From positions 5,184,501 through 5,222,500 of the forward strand of contig WPIO01000017.1 in NCBI GenBank assembly GCA_009760855.2: a DNA stretch of 38,000 nt. Direction: 5' to 3'. This document shows positions 1 to 11,029 of this stretch, in pieces. Under the pieces are notes generated by a model. It was not told the DNA's origin. It did no database searches and saw only the letters and a list, made by a program, of their open reading frames with translations. Positions within the stretch are counted from its first letter, which is position 1. Every line of letters starts with the position of its first letter. The DNA is from Cristatella mucedo (Eukaryota > Bryozoa > Phylactolaemata > Cristatellidae). Position numbers and translations under genes: made by a program.

Positions 1-1
1 G

Positions 2-774
2 CCCAAGCTCGCCGTTGGATTGACGGTCGTGTGCGTCTTGCTGCCCGTCTGGATCCACTCAAGCGTCGACACGCTCGTCCTGGTGCAGGTCGGTGGCGAA
101 GCCAACGGCGGAGGCGGCGGCGGCGTCAGGGTGCGCCAGGGCCGGGTCGTCGTACGCGAGCGCTCGCGAATAACGCACGCGCCTGCGGCGCCGGCGGTGG
201 CTGCGTCGCCCGCCAAAGAGCGACTGATGAACTCGGCGGGCCCCGTCGCAGCTCCGGCGGTGGCGGCGGCGGAAGCAGCCGCGGCGGCGACCAAGAGTGA
301 CGGCAAGTACGCCGTTCGGCAGCGCGTCGCGGGCAAGGTGTTCACCGACGGCTCGACCTTCGAGACGATGTCGCTGCGCGACGATGACGAGCTGTCCGCG
401 GAGCTGGTGTGGTCGCTGGTCAAGTCCTTCTCGCCCGCCGTCAACCGGCACGTACAGGACATGTTCCAGGACGAGCACGGCGAGTGCGCGTTCTACGCCA
501 TCCTACCGGCGATCGTGCGCCGCCGGCGCCAGGTGCTGCTGGCGCAGCGGATATGGCTGGCCCAGTACGAGCGCCGGAAGAGGGAGCTGCAGCAGAAGAA
601 GCTGAGCATGAATGGCATGACGGCCAGCTGGAAGAACACGTGGCAGGAGAACTACCTCTATCACATGCGCATGAACGAAAACTACGAGGCGATCGAACCC
701 GGCGAGCTGGTCGGCATACCGGCGACGACAAACCAAATGTATACGTACAAGAGCGACGGCCCCATGGACCCCAG
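2..774 (+). CDS. Exon 1 (5' partial) of a membrane-anchored Bmt/GH130-like beta-mannosyltransferase-like protein
   Basis: The frame is open from the window edge, so the start codon lies upstream. Residues about 2-28 form a hydrophobic stretch (KLAVGLTVVCVLLPVW...) that looks like a signal anchor of a type II Golgi/ER enzyme. A Gly- and Ala-rich, low-complexity stem follows (about residues 33-95), then a charged globular region ending in GPMDPR at residues 253-258. The exon stops at CCCAG|gtgagc, a good splice donor in phase 2; reading on gives TGA at 776-778. The first bases of the exon at 11030 complete the arginine codon and continue W-V-Q-V-G-D-E-L. DPR is the hallmark next to the catalytic acid in GH130-type propellers, and a similar motif occurs in yeast Bmt proteins (from family knowledge, not computed). 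The gene structure is well supported; the enzymatic role is inference. Exon GC content is high. Confidence 0.8.
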
Positions 775-1074
775 GTGAGCGAGCGAGCTCTCGGCTTTCG
801 CAAGTGCCCGTCGCTCGGCGGCGTGGAACGCCGTGGCCTCGCTCTGCGGGCACGGCGCGTCCTTCTTGCGACTTCTCGCGAATTCGTCGCGCTCGTCGCC
901 TAGCAGCGCGCTGTCGGTTCCGCTCGATCGTCCGCGCCCGGGGGCTCTGCGGCGACGGGAGCTGGCAACGCGACGCTGGCGTCCGCTGTCCGCTGCTTCG
1001 CGCCGGCTCGCCCGCCCGCACGATCGGTGGGCTTCGATGCCCGCGTGAGGGAGGCGGGCGGCGCGCGAGGAGAC

Positions 1075-1404
1075 TGTAGTTCGTATGTACGTGTGTATGT
1101 ATGTATTGTATGCCGGCTACTCTGATGAGCCTGTGATGTGGCAAGGACACAGGCCGGTAACCCACTGGTGGCCAGATGGTGGATTCACCATCTGGGTCTG
1201 CCGGTGCACAGCTGTGGTCCGCCTGGGATGTGGTATATACACAGGCCGGTAACCTGCTGGTGGTGAGATGGTGGACCGGAGGAGGGGAGACTCGAGTGTG
1301 AGAAGGGGGCGAAGGCAGTCGTGCGTCTTGCTGCTCGGTGCCTTGTACAATAAACCATTGGCGTTGTTCATCGGCTGGCTCTTGGATGTATGAACCAAAC
1401 TACA
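1075..1404 (+). mobile_element. Solo LTR, copy 1, with GAGAC target-site duplication
   Basis: A 330 bp element begins TGTAGTT and ends AACTACA, so it has the TG...CA ends and short terminal inverted repeat of an LTR. It is flanked by a perfect 5 bp duplication, GAGAC at 1070-1074 and 1405-1409. It contains CAATAAACC near position 1346, consistent with the poly(A) signal of an R region. No internal retrotransposon sequence or second LTR adjoins it, hence solo LTR. This copy carries an internal duplication: the block beginning CTGTGATGTGGCAAGGACAC at about 1131 recurs, diverged, at about 1223. Related copies lie at 12902-13230 and 14198-14505, all in the same orientation. Confidence 0.85.
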
Positions 1405-1447
1405 GAGACGACGGAATGCGAGCGTCTCCGCTTGTCGGTGGGGGAGG

Positions 1448-1541
1448 TAAAGCCGCAACGGCAGGCATATTATATATAAATATAAATATAAATATATATA
1501 TATATATATCTCTCTATATATAAAGCCGCGACGACAGGCAG
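1448..1541. repeat. AT-rich microsatellite bounded by a 20 bp direct repeat
   Basis: An (AT)n/(AAAT)n-like tract (about 1467-1521) lies between two near-identical 20-mers, TAAAGCCGCAACGGCAGGCA and TAAAGCCGCGACGACAGGCA. The direct repeat suggests that the tract arose within, or was flanked by, a local duplication. Confidence 0.7.
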
Positions 1542-4500
1542 ATGGGTGTTCCGTCGAGGAGCGGAGCATTTGTCCGGGACAGAGCGCCGCCGTTGGACAC
1601 CGGACGTCGCTTCAAAGGCACTTTCGCCCGCGAAATGAATTGCAACGGTTCTTCGGTAAATTTAGAGCGGTATAAAGACGACGTGCGCGCGAGGAGTGTC
1701 GAAATGGCGGCTGCAGACGGGGCCAGATCGTTCACTCTAGCGAATTTCGCAGTCCACTCGCAAAAAGAGGACGTGCCAGCGAGACGGAATTCGATGGATG
1801 GTATATTTGTAATTATATTTATTAGATTCATTACTCGCGAAGCGCTATTTTAGCGACCGATTTTAGAGGCAGATTGCATATACCCTGGGATTAGTAGCGC
1901 ACGGAGCCCCGCGACGAGACGCGTAACCTTAACGGACGTTTGTAGCCTAATGACGATGTGTACGAAAGTAAGCGAGTGGCCGATTGGCCGAGCGATCTTT
2001 CTTATGCTCCAGCCCAATTTTATTGATAGACGAGCAGAGCGCTTCTAGCGAGCCAAGTCGCTGTGCTCCCCGTGCCTTCGGTACGCTGCAGCCGCCGCGC
2101 GCTGGGTCTACGCACCTGATTGATCGGGGAAAGGGAATAAAGCAGGCCGTAAAACAGGTCACGATCCTCTCGCACACCGTCTTGCAGGGAAAAACTCACA
2201 TGCTTATCTTTTTCTACTGCTTGATCGTGAAAATGCACCAAATTCTACATAAATGGTTGACGGCATTGGCAGATTCGATTCAATTTCTGTGCGTACGTCC
2301 TTGTCGTCGTTATCGTGCATACGTCGCTAGTACGTCTGATAGTAACGCGCCCCTGTAGCAAGCTGCTTCGAGCAGACCTTCCTGTACTAATGACGTCACG
2401 CCCTTAAGCCGCTTATTGCTCCATAAGCCTAGTAAAGGAACTTATCCCGGCATGTGGCCTTGATTGCATAAAAGATGGCCTTCAGGTAGATGGACCGTAT
2501 CAGACTTGTCTCCATTATTAACGGCCCTAGCTCGCAAAGGGAAACTAATCGCTCACATTTCCCGCGGCGTCAGCAGGTCTCGATGTGCAGTGCAGTTCGC
2601 TAGCTTAGCCCGAAGCAGCGGAAAGGAAGTGTCTAGGTCACTGCCCATTCGTAGTCAACAGGAAACCGGACACTGCGAAGGCAGACCGAATTTAAAGAGC
2701 CACTCCGAGCGCAGAGGATGATAAAAGCAGCCCGGTGCATTTGGGGGAGAGGAGATGGTGGTCGAGCGATCGATGTCGTCGCTGACGGAAACTGCCAGTC
2801 TCGCCCAATCTCAGTGCTTGCTAGCGACGGGAGAAAAACGCACAATTCCAAAGGGGGGAATTGACGCCGGTCGGATGCAGAATGGTCGCGTTGGCTGCGT
2901 AGCCTGCGGTGCAGGCGTGGGGCAGGTTGCTGCTAAAGTAAAAACTGGCGGCAGTCGGCAGAGTTGGAAAATGCGCAGTCAGCCACGAGAGAGCGGAGGT
3001 CTGTATGCCAGGCATTGCCTCCCAGCAGCGAGTGGTTCAGATGCTCCTTCAGTCCTTCTGGGTTTCGCTTTAGCCACGAGGCAGGGGAAGCATGTCGAGC
3101 GCGTGTCACATGTCCGGGCACTCGTCGATTGCCCAGACACGTGACCACGAACTTGCTTGCGAGTGGCGCCGTGCGGGAAGCGATCCGTTGAAGGGTTCGC
3201 CTCAGAGTAAACCGTCTTCGTAGCCGGTGATGGCCTTGAAGTCGGCTTCGAAATGAAAGCGGCTTTTGTGGCAGATTGGGAGTCGCGGAATGTTTGCTAA
3301 TGGAGAGCAGAGCAGAGAAAGGGGGCGGCGGGAATGCAAGAGACGCCGCCTGTCGGTGTGTGGCAAGACGATCGGAGGTAGCGCATCGGCTGCTCGGTGC
3401 GTGTCCGGCTGATGGCGGTTTCTGGGATCACGGCATAATGCACTCGTCGAAGGGAGCGGTGACGTCTAGTGCGAGAAGATCCTAGCAGTCAAAGGAGACT
3501 GACCTCGAAACAAGCGGCTGAGCACTCTCGCATGACGGAATATGTCTCGGGTCGATGGTCGATCGGACTAATGGGCCACAGCGAGTCTCGCTGCTGCTGC
3601 TGACTCGAAGTGCTAGATCTTGACAGTGAGAGAAACTGCCCGGCACGGTAAGCATCGGTGAGTGGTGTCCCCTTGAGTCGTAAAACGTAGCGGGCTCAAA
3701 GCAGAGCTGGCGCTGCGTCTTTGTGGTCGACACGACTTGATGAACGTGAGTTGACCGAGCGTAGACGAAGGCTACGGGTGTAGGCCCCGGATGTAGGCGT
3801 GTCGTTGGTCAGGTCATTGTCATTTGTTGAGCTCTATATATTCTTTCTGTATTGAGACTCGCCAGTGAAGGGTGCTGAAGCAGACGGGCCGATCGGGCGA
3901 CCGACGGCAGGCTGCAGAGAAGGGAGCCACATCCGATTGTCAAAGGCAGCCCTTGACCCTTGGTCTACTTGACCCTTGACTCTTGGTCTACTGAAAATAG
4001 GACTTCCCGAGGGCAGCCCACGCCAAAAGTCCCGGGGCCACCGCGAAGGACGATACAAGCAACCCGGTGCCATACCCTAGCTACTAGTTGCATTAGAGCA
4101 TCCATGCATTCGCTATATTTGGCTTCAATGTCTTTGCATTCAATTATCTTAGCGTTGTATAGTTATAAGCATGAGTAAGATAGAACATGAGCCTCCTGGC
4201 TATCGGGTGCCAAAGAACATGTACCGGATATAATTCTTTCGAAAAATTAAACCCGGGTCGTTTTACGTTGTCCTATTATTAGAGGCAGATTAATTTCTAA
4301 CAGAGCAGTCCCCCACTGACTTGTGTGAGAGGCTTGTGCACTGTTCCTAGCAGAGGGTAGGGTTACCCATTTACGAGATAGCTCTTCAGGTTTCTGTATC
4401 ATGCACCTTTTGTAGGTACGGGACTTACGGAGATTCCTCATCTGCACATCTTATTTAAAAAAATTAAGGTAAATTATAAAAAATAGCTTTTAATGATAAT

Positions 4501-4855
4501 TATCATAATAGGTCATGACCACGGCGCCATAGGAGAACCTAATCTGTATCCAGGCGCAAAACAGCTCGAATCGATTTTGCAAATTGAGTCGATTCTTTAC
4601 AACTCGGAGAAAGAATAGCTACATGCACGGTATCAAGCATGTACAACAAACAAGCATTGTTCTTAGGCCAGCATGCTAAGGCAAACATGAGTATACTCAT
4701 GGCTACCTGTTAGGAAGACCTACGGTTAGTAACATGCAGCGAATCATGACCGGGTTCGAACTCAAAGCTCAACAATCGGAACAACAAGACACGTTCACTG
4801 GGGCGTAGGGAGAGCCGAGCGCGGATCAGATGTCACGTGACGAGATGAGACTGAA
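1542..4855. other. Intronic sequence without a recognised feature
   Basis: About 3.3 kb of the first gene's intron. Several short open frames occur (for example 1542-1853 and 2755-3144 on the + strand), but none shows a domain, a codon pattern or splice borders that would support an exon. A tRNA B-box-like string (GGTTCGAACTC near 4754) is present without a convincing tRNA body. Confidence 0.5.
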
Positions 4856-5388
4856 AAGATAATAATAATAATAATACACTTGATAAAGCGCTCTCAGAGA
4901 ACTCAATCTCTTTCTAGGCTTTCTTAGGTTTTCTGCAAAGGATGCAAGATCATTGTAGTTGGTGACGACACTCGAAGGCAAGCTCCGGACTTTCCGTGCA
5001 TACGAACTGAAGGCCATTGATCACCAAACTATTTCAATTTATGGCAGTGAGATGACTAGGTGCTGAGGAGCTGGTGGTTCGAGAGCACGTGACAAGAGAA
5101 GCAAGGAGGTCGGAGAGATCGGGTGGTGCGAGCGACGTTTGTGCCAGAGCGGGGAACCGGAAATCAATTCGATGCTTGATAGGCAGTCAGTGAAGCCCAG
5201 ATTGAAGCGGTGCGATGCGGCAGCTTTCTGACGACTGACCAGAAGAGCTTCTGAGTTTTGCACCTGTTGCTGACGATTAATGGCACAGGCCAGGAGTCTT
5301 GAATGAATGGAATTGCGATAATATAGATGGGAATTCACAAACGCTTGAACTAGTTTGGCTGTGGTACAGACCTGACTTTGGCGATTTT
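4856..5388 (-). mobile_element. L2/CR1-like LINE fragment A, reverse strand, with 3' tail
   Basis: On the minus strand the conceptual translation shows AKLVQAFVNSHLYYRNSIHSRLLACAI, then VQNSEALLVSRQ, and later AFSSYARKVRSLPS. These correspond to KLVHAFVTSRLDFCNSLLTGLLACAI, LVQNSAARLVCRE and AFSSYAPKAWNSLPT in the well-preserved copy at 19866-21095. It is diverged and has lost most of its 3' UTR: the coding remnant runs straight into the hairpin tail and (ATT)n at 4860-4918. Its 5' end abuts the oppositely oriented copy B at about 5388. Confidence 0.8.
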
Positions 5389-6446
5389 CCCTCCCAGCCT
5401 TCGAGCACCTCAAATTCTCTCAACTCACTTGCTGCATGTATTGATGACATCCCCACATGGATGGCAGCATATTTTCTAAAACTAAACGATGATAAAACTA
5501 ACTTACTAGTTATGGGCAAACCCAGTGTGATTCAGAAATTGGAAAGGCTCAAAATTGGCTCTGCCAGCATATCTCCTTTTGCATCAGCTTGAAATCTAGG
5601 TGTCATATTCCAAAGCGACCTCTCGTTAGACGACCATATCAGCTCCACGGTCAAATCTGCCTATTTTCAGCTTCATAACATTGCTAAAACTTGGGCTTGT
5701 TTAGTTAAATAAGGATACCACATCAAAGTTGGTCCATGCATTCGTGACATTCCGTCTCGACTTCTGCAACTCACTGCTTTCTGGCCTACCAGCATGTGCG
5801 ATCAGGCGATTGCAGCTTGTGCAAAACTCTGCAGCTAGGCTTGTCTGTCGTGAACGTCACAGTTGCCACATTACGCCACTTCTCACCGACCTGCACTGAC
5901 TACCAGTCAAGCAACAGATCGACTTCAAGGTTTTGTCGCTCACTTTTAGGTCCCTTCATTCTTTGGCTCCAGTCTATCTCTCAGATCTACTGCCCCACCA
6001 GGCTAAGGCATCTTACCACTCGCTTTTTGGAATCCAACAGTTTACCAATACCTTGTAAAAACCTCAAATTCTTTGGAGACCATGCATTTAGTTCGTATGC
6101 TCCCAAAGCCTGGAACTCACTCCCGACTTGCGTCAGAACATCCCCTGACCTGACCATATTTAAAAAGAACTTAAAAACACACCTATTTAGGACAGCATAT
6201 AGTGGGTCCCAGTGATTCGTCCTTCACGTGCTTATGCGTGCTGACACTGTGCATGCTGCCACTAACCACATTTTCATGCTGACCCTGTGCATGTCACCCT
6301 AACCATGTTATTCATTTTGTTTGTTTATCAAGCATGATATTACTCACCATTCAATTGCATTTCCCTTTGCAGCAAATGTAAAGCCCCTAGAAAGAGATTG
6401 AGTTCTCCGAGGGCGCTTTATCAAGTGCATTATTATTATTATTTCC
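5389..6446 (+). mobile_element. L2/CR1-like LINE fragment B, forward strand, with 3' tail
   Basis: The copy starts within the RT domain at PSSTSNSLNSLAACIDDI, continues through MAAYFLKLNDDKTNLLVMGKP, and runs to the C-terminal AFSSYAPKAWNSLPTCVRTS...FKKNLKTHLFRTAY. It then has a 3' UTR with 'gctgacactgtgcatgctgcc' type sequence, the hairpin and (ATT)n at 6378-6446. It is a recent but dead copy: an in-frame TGA replaces the CGA of ESARNLG near 5590, and indels shift the frame at about 5700 and 5800. The nucleotide match to copies C and D is very close by eye. Confidence 0.88.
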
Positions 6447-6529
6447 TTAGCTTAAGGTAGGCTGACTTGACAGCGGAGGAAATTCTAATCAAAGGTCAAA
6501 TAGTTTTTGAATAGTACCCTAATTACGGG

Positions 6530-6735
6530 CACACATCACGGGAGGTCTTATCATCTTCAAGCTTCAGAAAGTTAGTAGCCATCCGAACGAAAACATCATC
6601 GTTGCATGCAGTATTGGAATAAAGTGAGTCGGACGCGGAGCGAAACTTAAAAAGGGTCAAAGGATTGGCAGAGCTGGGTGTCATAGGCGTAGAATGCGTT
6701 TTTAATCGCCTCTTCACGCCACATAATGAGGGTGT
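6530..6735 (-). mobile_element. Short L2-like LINE remnant, reverse strand
   Basis: The minus-strand reading SSANPLTLFKFRSASDSLYSN..ACNDDVFVRMATNFLKLEDDKTS lines up with the segment DTQLYLCFDPSQPSSTSNSLNSLAACIDDIRTWMAANFLKLNDDKTN of copy D. Only about 65 codons are recognisable, with no tail. Confidence 0.6.
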
Positions 6736-7469
6736 GGACGATGACTGGATGGCAGGCAGTAGCCGCAAGCTGTCGGTAAATCGCTGCTGCGGCCGGCCAC
6801 CGCATGGTCTCTGCTGACGTGAGCGTCGAATAATCGGCGGCTTTGGATGCCTCTTCTTTTGGGTCTACGCCTGCGATTCCTCGCCACTTTTAAATTCCGC
6901 GTCGACGTCAGTCGCGTCTACTCGGCAGCACGTAGCCTTAGTCAGCAAGTGGCCGGCACTCGTAGCTTAGCGAGGCTGCGTTCGGTCTAATACGAGCTGC
7001 CATGGACTGCCAAGCGAGAACCGTTGAATGTAGTGGCAATCCATCATTTAATCAGTCCAACCTAGCTACGGCCTAGTCTATTTTCCATGTGAGCGTACCG
7101 GAATCGCAGATTCGTTCTACAAAAATATTAATAGCGACAATCGAACATCTCCTTAACCGCTCTCGAGCCAGGCGATACCAGAAAATCCTTTCGGTGATCT
7201 AGCAGATCATTTGTCGGATTCAGCAGCTTCTTTTACGGCCAGATAGATAAGATCAGACCAGATAGATCAGATCAGTTCCTATGGTAGCACCCTCAGTGGA
7301 CTCTTCTTCTTGCTTTAGCCCCCTGCACCGTGCACCTACCATGCCTGCCCATACTGACCTCTTCTCGAAGTTTATCTTCCTGTCAGGAAAGACCACTAGC
7401 CCTCTATACCCCGAACCTACTGATCTCCTTCTGAGATGCCCAGATTTACTGCTGCCATGCACTACTAAC

Positions 7470-8040
7470 ACTACATTGTGTCCTTAGCTCCAGGTTTGTC
7501 TCAGTATCTTCTAAAGGAGGTAATCGTTAGGCCACTTGTTAAGAAGTCGACGCTAGGAGAACTCACGGAACTTTGGCGCAGTCTTCCCGTTGCCTTTCTT
7601 ATCAAAGACATCAGAACGAGCAGTATCAGATCATTTAAACTTACATTTTCCAAAATTTAAGCTTTGTAAGTACAAGTTATATTTTAGAGAAATCACTAGA
7701 CAGAACCCGTCTATCCCTGAGCCGGTGTAGAACACTGGCTCAGGGATCCTCACTGAGGTAGACGTCTCTCCAATATGTTTTATGGATCTCTCGGGAAGGT
7801 TTGATCATCGATCACCAAGTCATTCTTGAGCGTCCGTCGTCTCGCTTAGGCATCGAGGGCTGCATTGGGCTACATTGGGCTACATTGGGCTACAGGTCAT
7901 ATCTCAGTAGAAGATTTGATATTTCGATTGCCAGAGGTTATCAAATATGAGGCACCCCAGGGATCCATTTTAGTACCGCATCTTTTTGCAATTTATACTC
8001 ACTATTTTAATCGCTGACCACATTTTAAGCTTTGTACTTT
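7470..8040 (+). mobile_element. Old L2-like LINE remnant, N-terminal RT part, forward strand
   Basis: The reading YLLKEVIVRPLVKKSTL...LWRSLPVAFLIKDI (7500-7610) resembles the conserved 'V-P-L-L-K-K...N-Y-R-P-V-S-N-L-P-F-L-S-K' entry of LINE RT domains. From 7778 the frame gives FMDLSGRFDH..., a decayed form of LLDLSAAFDTIDH (motif A), followed by remnants of the RSYLSGRF and PQGS regions up to about 8035. A 10 bp triplication (tacattgggc, 7861-7890) has expanded inside it. The copy appears to resume at 8893 after a SINE and a (TC)n array. Confidence 0.65.
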
Positions 8041-8196
8041 AATCTTTCTCTGTTTTCTTACGTCTACCGGGAAGTAATACCCGGGTAATTGCCATCTGGT
8101 TGATGTAGCATGCCAGCGCTTCATTCTCCTACTTCCCTGCCTTTCCGCTTCTCTCTGTCTCTCTGTCTCTCTGTCTGTCTCTCTGTCTAAAAACAC

Positions 8197-8327
8197 ATAA
8201 TTCATTTACATAGCGCCCCAAGAGAACTTAATCTCTATTCAGGCGCTTCACATATGCCTCGGGGCTCGAGCCCACGACCTCAGTCAGACCTTGGTCGGGG
8301 CGAGCACCATAACCGCTAAACCAAACC
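8197..8327 (-). mobile_element. tRNA-derived SINE carrying the LINE 3' tail
   Basis: On the minus strand a tRNA-like head (about 8327-8255) ends in a B-box-like GTGGGCTCGAGCCCC. A degenerate form of the hairpin tail found at the 3' end of the L2-like LINE in this window follows directly: GAAGCGCCTGAATAGAGATT, then AGTTCTCTTGGGGCGCTATG at 8199-8250. Head plus partner-LINE tail is the standard SINE design. It is inserted in an old LINE copy, next to the (TC)n array. Confidence 0.65.
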
Positions 8328-8892
<565 letters not shown>

Positions 8893-9290
8893 AACTCTTT
8901 TGCAAGTGTATTGCTGACATTCCTATTTGGTTAGCAGTAAGCATGCCGAAATTGAATGATGGTAAAACCAACTGAATCATTTAGGATAAACTAGCGCCAC
9001 TGAAACTGGCTAGCCTAACGCTAAAAACGTGTATGGCCATGATATGCCCTGTAGCCTCTGCTCTCTGCGCCTCGGTGTCCTGTTCCCAAAATGATCTCCA
9101 GGAGAGGAACACGCCGGTGGCTTCACAAATAAGATTGCCCTCTTTCTTTCAGCTACGCGAAATTGGAAAATTTTGGACTCACTTTGATGAGTCTGTCACT
9201 GCCAAGATAGTCGATACATTGGTTACGTCCCTCTTCCAACTTCCGTAACTATCTTCATCCAGGTCTTCCTGCTTGCGAAATAGAAGATGC
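8893..9290 (+). mobile_element. Old L2-like LINE remnant, middle RT part, forward strand
   Basis: The reading NSFASCIADIPIWLAVSMPKLNDGKTN (8893-8975, with a frameshift) matches NSLNSLAACIDDIRTWMAANFLKLNDDKTN of copy D. Further on, FFQLREIGKFWTHFDESVTAKIVDTLVTSLFQL (9150-9246) matches YFQLHNSAKIRACLDKDTTSKLVHAFVTPRLDF. This is probably the continuation of the remnant that ends near 8040. Confidence 0.7.
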
Positions 9291-9296
9291 TTATAG

Positions 9297-10338
9297 TAAT
9301 AATAATAATAATATTGCACTTGACAAAGCGCCCTCAGAGAACTTAATCTCTCTCTAGGCGCTTTACATTTGCTGCAAAGTGATATACAATAGAATAGTAA
9401 GTAAAATCATGCTTGAAAAACAAACAAAATGAATAATATGGTTAGGGGTGACATGCACAGGGTCAGCATGCAAATGTGGTTAGTGGCAGCATGCACAGTG
9501 TCAGCACGCATAAGCACATCAAGGACGAATCACAGGGACCCACTAAATTCTGTCCTAAATAGGTGTGTTTTTAAGTTTCCTTTTAAATGTGGTCAGGTCA
9601 GGGGATGTTCTGACGCAGGTCGGGAGGGAGTTCCAGGCTTTAGGAGCATACGAGCTGAATGCACGGTCTCCAAAGGATTTAAGGTTTGTACGAGGTTTTT
9701 CTAGACTGTTGGATTCCGAAAAGCGAGTGGTACGATGCTTGGCCTGATGGGGTAGTATATCTGAAAGATAGGCTGGAGCCATAGAATGAAGGGACCTAAA
9801 AGTGAGCGACAAAACCTTGAAGTCAATCCGTTGCTTGACTGGTAGCCAGTGCAGGTCGGCGAGAAGTGGAGTAATGTGGCAACTGCGACGCTCACGACAG
9901 ACAAGCCTAGCTGCAGAGTTTTGCACCAGCTGCAATCACCTGATCGCACATGCTGGTAGGCCAGTAAGCAGTGAGTTGCAGAAGTCGAGACGAGATGTCA
10001 CGAATGCATGGACCAACTTGGACGTAGTATTCTTATTTAAACAAGCCCAAATTTTAGCAATGTTATGAAGCTGAAAATAGGCAGATTTGACTGTGGAGCT
10101 GATGTGGTCGTCTAACGAAAGGTCGCTTTGGAATATGACACCTAGATTTCGAGCTGATTCAACGTGAGATATGCTGGCAGAGCCAATTTTGAAAGTCAGC
10201 CTTTCCAATTTCTGAATCACACTGGGTTTGCCCATAACTAGTAAGTTAGTTTTATCATCGTTTAGTTTTAGAAAATATGCTGCCATCCATGTGCGGATGT
10301 CATCAATGCATGCAGCAAGTGAGTTGAGAGAATTTGAG
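9297..10338 (-). mobile_element. L2-like LINE fragment C, reverse strand, with 3' tail
   Basis: Two minus-strand frames, 10286-9936 and 9935-9555, are one protein interrupted only by a TGA in place of the CGA/CGN arginine of CAIRRLQLVQ. They run from MAAYFLKLNDDKTN through HITPLLADLHWLPVKQRIDFKVLSL to KAWNSLPTCVRTSPDLTTF. The 3' UTR, the hairpin and the (ATT)n follow at 9297-9372. The 5' end is truncated at about 10338, where it meets the oppositely oriented copy E. Confidence 0.9.
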
Positions 10339-10339
10339 G

Positions 10340-10770
10340 ATATAGCAGTGCAAATCTCTGTCGCCAGGCTTGTCTGTCGTGAACGTCACAGCTGCTTCCT
10401 CAGCACTGGTTCCCTGTCAAGCTGCATAGCGGCATCAAGGTTCTGTCACTCACTTTAAGTCTCCTGCTCCGGACCATCTTTCGGAAATACTTCCCAGTCA
10501 GGCTTCAGATCGCACCAGTGACTTACTGTTAAATTATTGCCTCGAGTCATTTAGTTGCATTCTCAGCAGACCTTAGATTCCTAGGTGACCGTGTCTTTAG
10601 TTTCTATGCTCCCAGAGCCCGGAACTCACTGCCAACGAACATCACGTCACGTCGCGGCTTGAATAGAAGCTAAAACCCATACCTGTTCCTCACAGCATTT
10701 GCTCCGTCCATCTTAGTTGCCCTTCGTGTGATTGTGCTTGCTGATTTTGTGGGTACCATCTGCAACCAAA
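10340..10770 (+). mobile_element. L2-like LINE fragment E, forward strand, diverged
   Basis: The reading VQISVARLVCRERHSC at 10350 matches LVQNSAARLVCRERRSC. Near 10580, LGDRVFSFYAPRARNSLPTN matches FGDRAFSSYAPKAWNSLPTC, and the sequence to about 10760 resembles the LINE 3' UTR start. Frames are broken and no hairpin tail is recognisable. Its 5' end abuts copy C. Confidence 0.75.
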
Positions 10771-11029
10771 TGAAAGACTTCCTTTCCGGTGACAGATGCT
10801 ATGTGTGATGCCTAGTTGTTCAGCGGCGCCAGCCATTTCGGAAGCACATTAAAAAAAAATGGTTGCCCTGCTGATAACTTGGGTCTGAATTGCAGGCTTT
10901 CGTTAATTATTCACTTAGCCTTGCAGTATTTAACCGTCGGTCTCGAGCCCAGGTACGATTTCACAATGCAGTTTTTTGTCAGCGCGCTCTCATCGGGCGT
11001 GCGTGCGTTCGTTCACTCTGACCGCTTAG

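Noticed and set aside
503-1165. 220-codon minus-strand frame opposite exon 1
   Set aside because: Arg/Pro-rich antisense shadow of GC-rich coding DNA that runs into the intron and the LTR.
4726-4800. tRNA-like B box (GGTTCGAACTC) near 4754
   Set aside because: No foldable acceptor or D arm could be seen; too little for a tRNA or SINE call.
4856-6446. Twin-priming inversion of a single LINE insertion
   Set aside because: Both halves carry a complete 3' tail and differ in age, so they are two insertions.
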